17,557 bases of DNA, taken from contig HF987801.1 of assembly GCA_000431135.1 (NCBI GenBank), positions 1 through 17,557 of the forward strand. Reading direction: 5' to 3'. How positions within the stretch are numbered: the stretch's first letter is position 1; the number at the start of each line of letters is the position of its first letter. The DNA is from Clostridium sp. CAG:590. GTDB taxonomy: Bacteria; Bacillota; Clostridia; Lachnospirales; Lachnospiraceae. The notes below the pieces were generated by a model. That model saw nothing but the letters and a program-made list of their open reading frames with translations. It was not told the origin of the DNA and made no database searches. Shown one piece after another: positions 15,038 through 17,557 of this stretch. The translations under genes were made by a program, and so were the position numbers.

Positions 15038-16033
15038 ATGAGTAGTATTTTAGTATTAGGCGGCGCCGGCTATATCGGTTCCCACACCGTATATGAATTA
15101 ATTGATGCAGGCGAGGACGTTGTTGTAGTCGACAACTTAGAGACGGGATTTCGTAAAGCTGTTCACCCAAAAGCTAAATTCTATGAAGGAGATATCCGTG
15201 ATCGAGCATTTATCGATTCTGTATTTGACAAAGAAGACATTGATGGCGTCATTCATTTTGCCGCTAATTCCCAGGTAGGCGAAAGTATGATCAAACCATT
15301 AAAATATTACAATAACAATCTCTGCGGAACTGAAGTTTTACTGGAAAGTATGGTTGCACATGGTATTGATAAGATTGTATTTTCTTCCACTGCTGCTACT
15401 TATGGCGAACCGGAGCGAATCCCAATCTTAGAGACAGACCGTACTCTTCCAACCAACTGCTATGGCGAAACCAAACTTTCCATGGAGAAGATGTTCAAAT
15501 GGACTGCAAATGCTCACGATCTCCGTTTTGTATCCCTCCGTTATTTTAATGCCTGTGGTGCCCATCCAAACGGATTGATTGGAGAAGCACATAATCCGGA
15601 AACGCATTTGATTCCGTTGATCTTGCAGGTACCGAATGGCAAACGGGAATTTATCTCTATCTTCGGAACCGACTATGATACAAAAGACGGCACCTGCGTT
15701 CGTGATTACATTCATGTAAACGATCTTGCACAGGCTCATATTCTTGCGATGAAATACCTTCGCGAAGGCAATGACAGTAACATCTTTAATTTGGGAAATG
15801 GTGTCGGATTTACAGTAAAAGAAGTGGTTGAAACCGCCCGCAAAGTAACCGGTCATCCAATCCCTGCCAAAGAAGAACCACGCCGTGCCGGTGATCCTTC
15901 TACCTTGATTGCATCCAGTGACAAAGCAAAAGAAATTCTCGGCTGGAAACCTCAATTTGACGATCTGGAAACAATCATTTCCACTGCCTGGAATTGGCAC
16001 AGTAACCATCCACACGGATATGAGAATGCTTAA
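15038..16033 (+). CDS. galE: UDP-glucose 4-epimerase
   Basis: GalE interconverts UDP-galactose and UDP-glucose with tightly bound NAD+, closing the Leloir cycle and supplying UDP-galactose for glycans. The 331-residue protein is an extended short-chain dehydrogenase. The dinucleotide motif GGAGYIG is at residues 8-14, D32 in VVDNLETG would contact the NAD ribose, the active-site serine/threonine lies in SSTAATYG (116-123), and the YxxxK pair is Y142 and K146. RYFNACGAHPNG and the VRDYIHVNDLA segment are typical of GalE. The ATG has AGGAGG 8 nt upstream. The gene lies 90 nt after galK and its stop codon abuts the galT ribosome site. Confidence 0.97.
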   Translation: MSSILVLGGAGYIGSHTVYELIDAGEDVVVVDNLETGFRKAVHPKAKFYEGDIRDRAFIDSVFDKEDIDGVIHFAANSQVGESMIKPLKYYNNNLCGTEVLLESMVAHGIDKIVFSSTAATYGEPERIPILETDRTLPTNCYGETKLSMEKMFKWTANAHDLRFVSLRYFNACGAHPNGLIGEAHNPETHLIPLILQVPNGKREFISIFGTDYDTKDGTCVRDYIHVNDLAQAHILAMKYLREGNDSNIFNLGNGVGFTVKEVVETARKVTGHPIPAKEEPRRAGDPSTLIASSDKAKEILGWKPQFDDLETIISTAWNWHSNHPHGYENA

Positions 16034-16048
16034 AAGGAGGTGCCCGTT

Positions 16049-17539
16049 ATGATCAATAACCTGATTCACGAACTCGTAACCTACGGTCTGCAAAATGATC
16101 TGATTGATCCCGCAGATGAGATATTTGTCACCAATTCACTCTTGGAATTATTTGAATTGAATGCGTACGAGGCTCCGGTTGAAATTGTCCCTTCCAGACC
16201 TTTACACCTTATCTTAGAGGATCTTATGGTCTATGCACACGATCATGGAATCTTAGCAGAAGATACCATTACAATGAAAGATCTGTTCGACACAAAGATC
16301 ATGGGATTATTAACTCCCCCTCCTTCTGTCGTGCGTAAGACATTTGCTGACAAATACACTGTATCTCCAAAAAAAGCAACCGATTATTACTATCAGTTCA
16401 GCAAAGCAACCAATTATATCCGCACCGACCGTATTGCAAAAGATGAGAAATGGATAACCGATACTGAATTCGGCCCAATCGATATTACAATCAACCTCTC
16501 AAAACCGGAAAAGGATCCCCGTGATATCGCCAAGGCCGGTCAGGCAAAGAAATCCGGTTATCCAAGTTGCCTTCTCTGCAAGGAAAACGAAGGATATGCC
16601 GGCCATTTCTCACATCCTGCAAGACAGAACCACCGTATTATTCCATTGACACTTTGCGGCGAATCTTATTATTTACAGTACTCTCCATATGTATACTACA
16701 ATGAGCATTGCATTATCTTCAATGAACAACATATTCCAATGAAGATCAATAAGGCCGCTTTTGCAAAATTATTAGACTTTGTACGGTTATTTCCACATTA
16801 TACGGCCGGTTCAAATGCAGATCTTCCAATCGTTGGCGGCTCCATTTTAAGCCACGATCATTTTCAGGGTGGCGGCTATGTATTTGCGATGGCAAAGGCT
16901 CCTTACGAAACAGAATTCACATTACCGGACTATCCGGATGTACATGCCGGAACCGTAAAATGGCCAATGTCCGTAATCCGTTTACAAGGCAAAAACATTG
17001 ACTCCATTGTTGCTGCTGCCGACCACATTTTATCTGCCTGGAGAAGTTATACCGACGAAGCAGCCTATATATACAGTGAAACAGATGGTACACCACACAA
17101 CACAATCACTCCGATTGCGAGAATGCATGAAGATCTGTTCGAGCTGGATCTAGTTCTCCGTAATAACATCACAACTGAAGAATGTCCGATGGGTCTCTAC
17201 CACCCACATTCTGAATATCATCATATCAAAAAAGAAAACATCGGACTGATTGAAGTAATGGGGCTTGCTGTTCTTCCTGCCCGTCTCAAGAAAGAAATGG
17301 CGGATTTAGAACAGGCAATCTTACAACACGAAGATCTTCGTGCTGACGAAACCATCGCTGCCCATGCTGACTGGGCTGAAAGCTGGATTCCAAATTACGA
17401 GATTACCGCCGATAATATCCATTCCATTGTGCAAAAAGAAATCGGAGTCGTATTTACGCATGTACTTGAGGATGCCGGGGTATACAAACGCACACCGGAA
17501 GGGCAGGCAGCATTCCAACGTTTCATCATTACATTATAA
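16049..17539 (+). CDS. galT: UDP-glucose-hexose-1-phosphate uridylyltransferase (Firmicutes type)
   Basis: GalT transfers UMP from UDP-glucose to galactose 1-phosphate, giving UDP-galactose and glucose 1-phosphate. At 496 residues this is the long GalT form of Gram-positive bacteria, not the roughly 350-residue E. coli type. A CLLC pair is at residues 174-177. The active site is LSHDHFQGG with H269 and H271, one of which carries UMP in the ping-pong mechanism. Flanking VVGG/IVGGSILS and NEHCIIFNEQH segments fit the family. I chose the ATG at 16049: AGGAGG (16035-16040) is 8 nt upstream, while the in-frame GTG at 16040 would overlap that site. The galE stop is directly before the ribosome site, so galE and galT are coupled. 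It is the last gene of galKET. Confidence 0.95.
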   Translation: MINNLIHELVTYGLQNDLIDPADEIFVTNSLLELFELNAYEAPVEIVPSRPLHLILEDLMVYAHDHGILAEDTITMKDLFDTKIMGLLTPPPSVVRKTFADKYTVSPKKATDYYYQFSKATNYIRTDRIAKDEKWITDTEFGPIDITINLSKPEKDPRDIAKAGQAKKSGYPSCLLCKENEGYAGHFSHPARQNHRIIPLTLCGESYYLQYSPYVYYNEHCIIFNEQHIPMKINKAAFAKLLDFVRLFPHYTAGSNADLPIVGGSILSHDHFQGGGYVFAMAKAPYETEFTLPDYPDVHAGTVKWPMSVIRLQGKNIDSIVAAADHILSAWRSYTDEAAYIYSETDGTPHNTITPIARMHEDLFELDLVLRNNITTEECPMGLYHPHSEYHHIKKENIGLIEVMGLAVLPARLKKEMADLEQAILQHEDLRADETIAAHADWAESWIPNYEITADNIHSIVQKEIGVVFTHVLEDAGVYKRTPEGQAAFQRFIITL

Positions 17540-17553
17540 CCCTTGCACAGCGT
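17539..17553 (+). repeat. Right copy of 15-bp terminal inverted repeat, downstream of galT
   Basis: ACCCTTGCACAGCGT starts at the last base of the galT stop codon and continues GAGG to the end of the window. It is an exact inverted copy of 4-18. Both copies read in the same sense relative to the operon they follow. It is probably the first arm of a galT terminator cut by the window edge, but the second arm is not visible. Confidence 0.6.
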
Positions 17554-17557
17554 GAGG

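Noticed and set aside
15428..16093. A 221-codon minus-strand ORF antisense to galE
   Set aside because: It is a reading-frame shadow of the strongly conserved galE, starts inside galT and shows no family resemblance.
4..17553. The whole window as a transposon bounded by terminal inverted repeats
   Set aside because: The content is housekeeping and central metabolism with no transposase or integrase, and the repeats sit at operon 3' ends like terminators.

Overview
The window looks like a chromosomal segment of a low-to-mid GC, Gram-positive Firmicute, most likely a motile member of the Lachnospiraceae/Clostridia. The pointers are strong AGGAGG-type ribosome binding sites, a complete gatCAB indirect tRNA amidation operon, a Firmicutes-type GalT (HDHFQ active site), lrgAB, and a cache-type chemoreceptor. 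Species cannot be fixed from sequence reading alone. Nothing looks like phage, plasmid, transposon, CRISPR, rRNA or tRNA. Every sizeable ORF has a recognisable family.

Layout. Positions 25-13225 are entirely minus-strand genes. Reading that strand in its own direction from the right: a MATE-family exporter (13225-11885); a cytoplasmic GH43 glycosidase (11755-10166); an HD-domain nucleotidase-like protein followed after 20 nt by a LacI-family regulator (10072-8469), closed by a strong terminator; lrgA-lrgB (8278-7201); a HAD phosphatase with a histidine phosphatase (7111-5742), closed by a terminator; a single methyl-accepting chemotaxis protein (5505-3412), closed by a terminator; and gatC-gatA-gatB (3233-25). 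Positions 13667-17539 are a plus-strand Leloir operon, galK-galE-galT.

The only long non-coding stretch is the 440-bp divergent region between the MATE gene and galK (13226-13666), and it is the most information-rich part of the window. It holds a good galK promoter, two perfect palindromes sharing an AGTAAA/TTTACT half-site (six half-sites in about 125 bp), a five-unit pentanucleotide tandem repeat, a promoter toward the MATE gene, and a 16-bp terminator-like hairpin in the MATE leader just upstream of its ribosome binding site. A LacI/GalR-type regulator lies about 4 kb away and is a candidate reader of the palindromes, but that link is inference.

Together the genes cover translation fidelity (GatCAB), galactose use (GalKET), release of pentose or hexose from oligosaccharides inside the cell (GH43), sensing (MCP) and membrane export (LrgAB, MATE). 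I found no convincing new multi-gene system. The observations most worth checking are the gal/MATE control region and a 15-bp perfect inverted repeat at the two extreme ends of the window, each copy at the 3' end of an operon.
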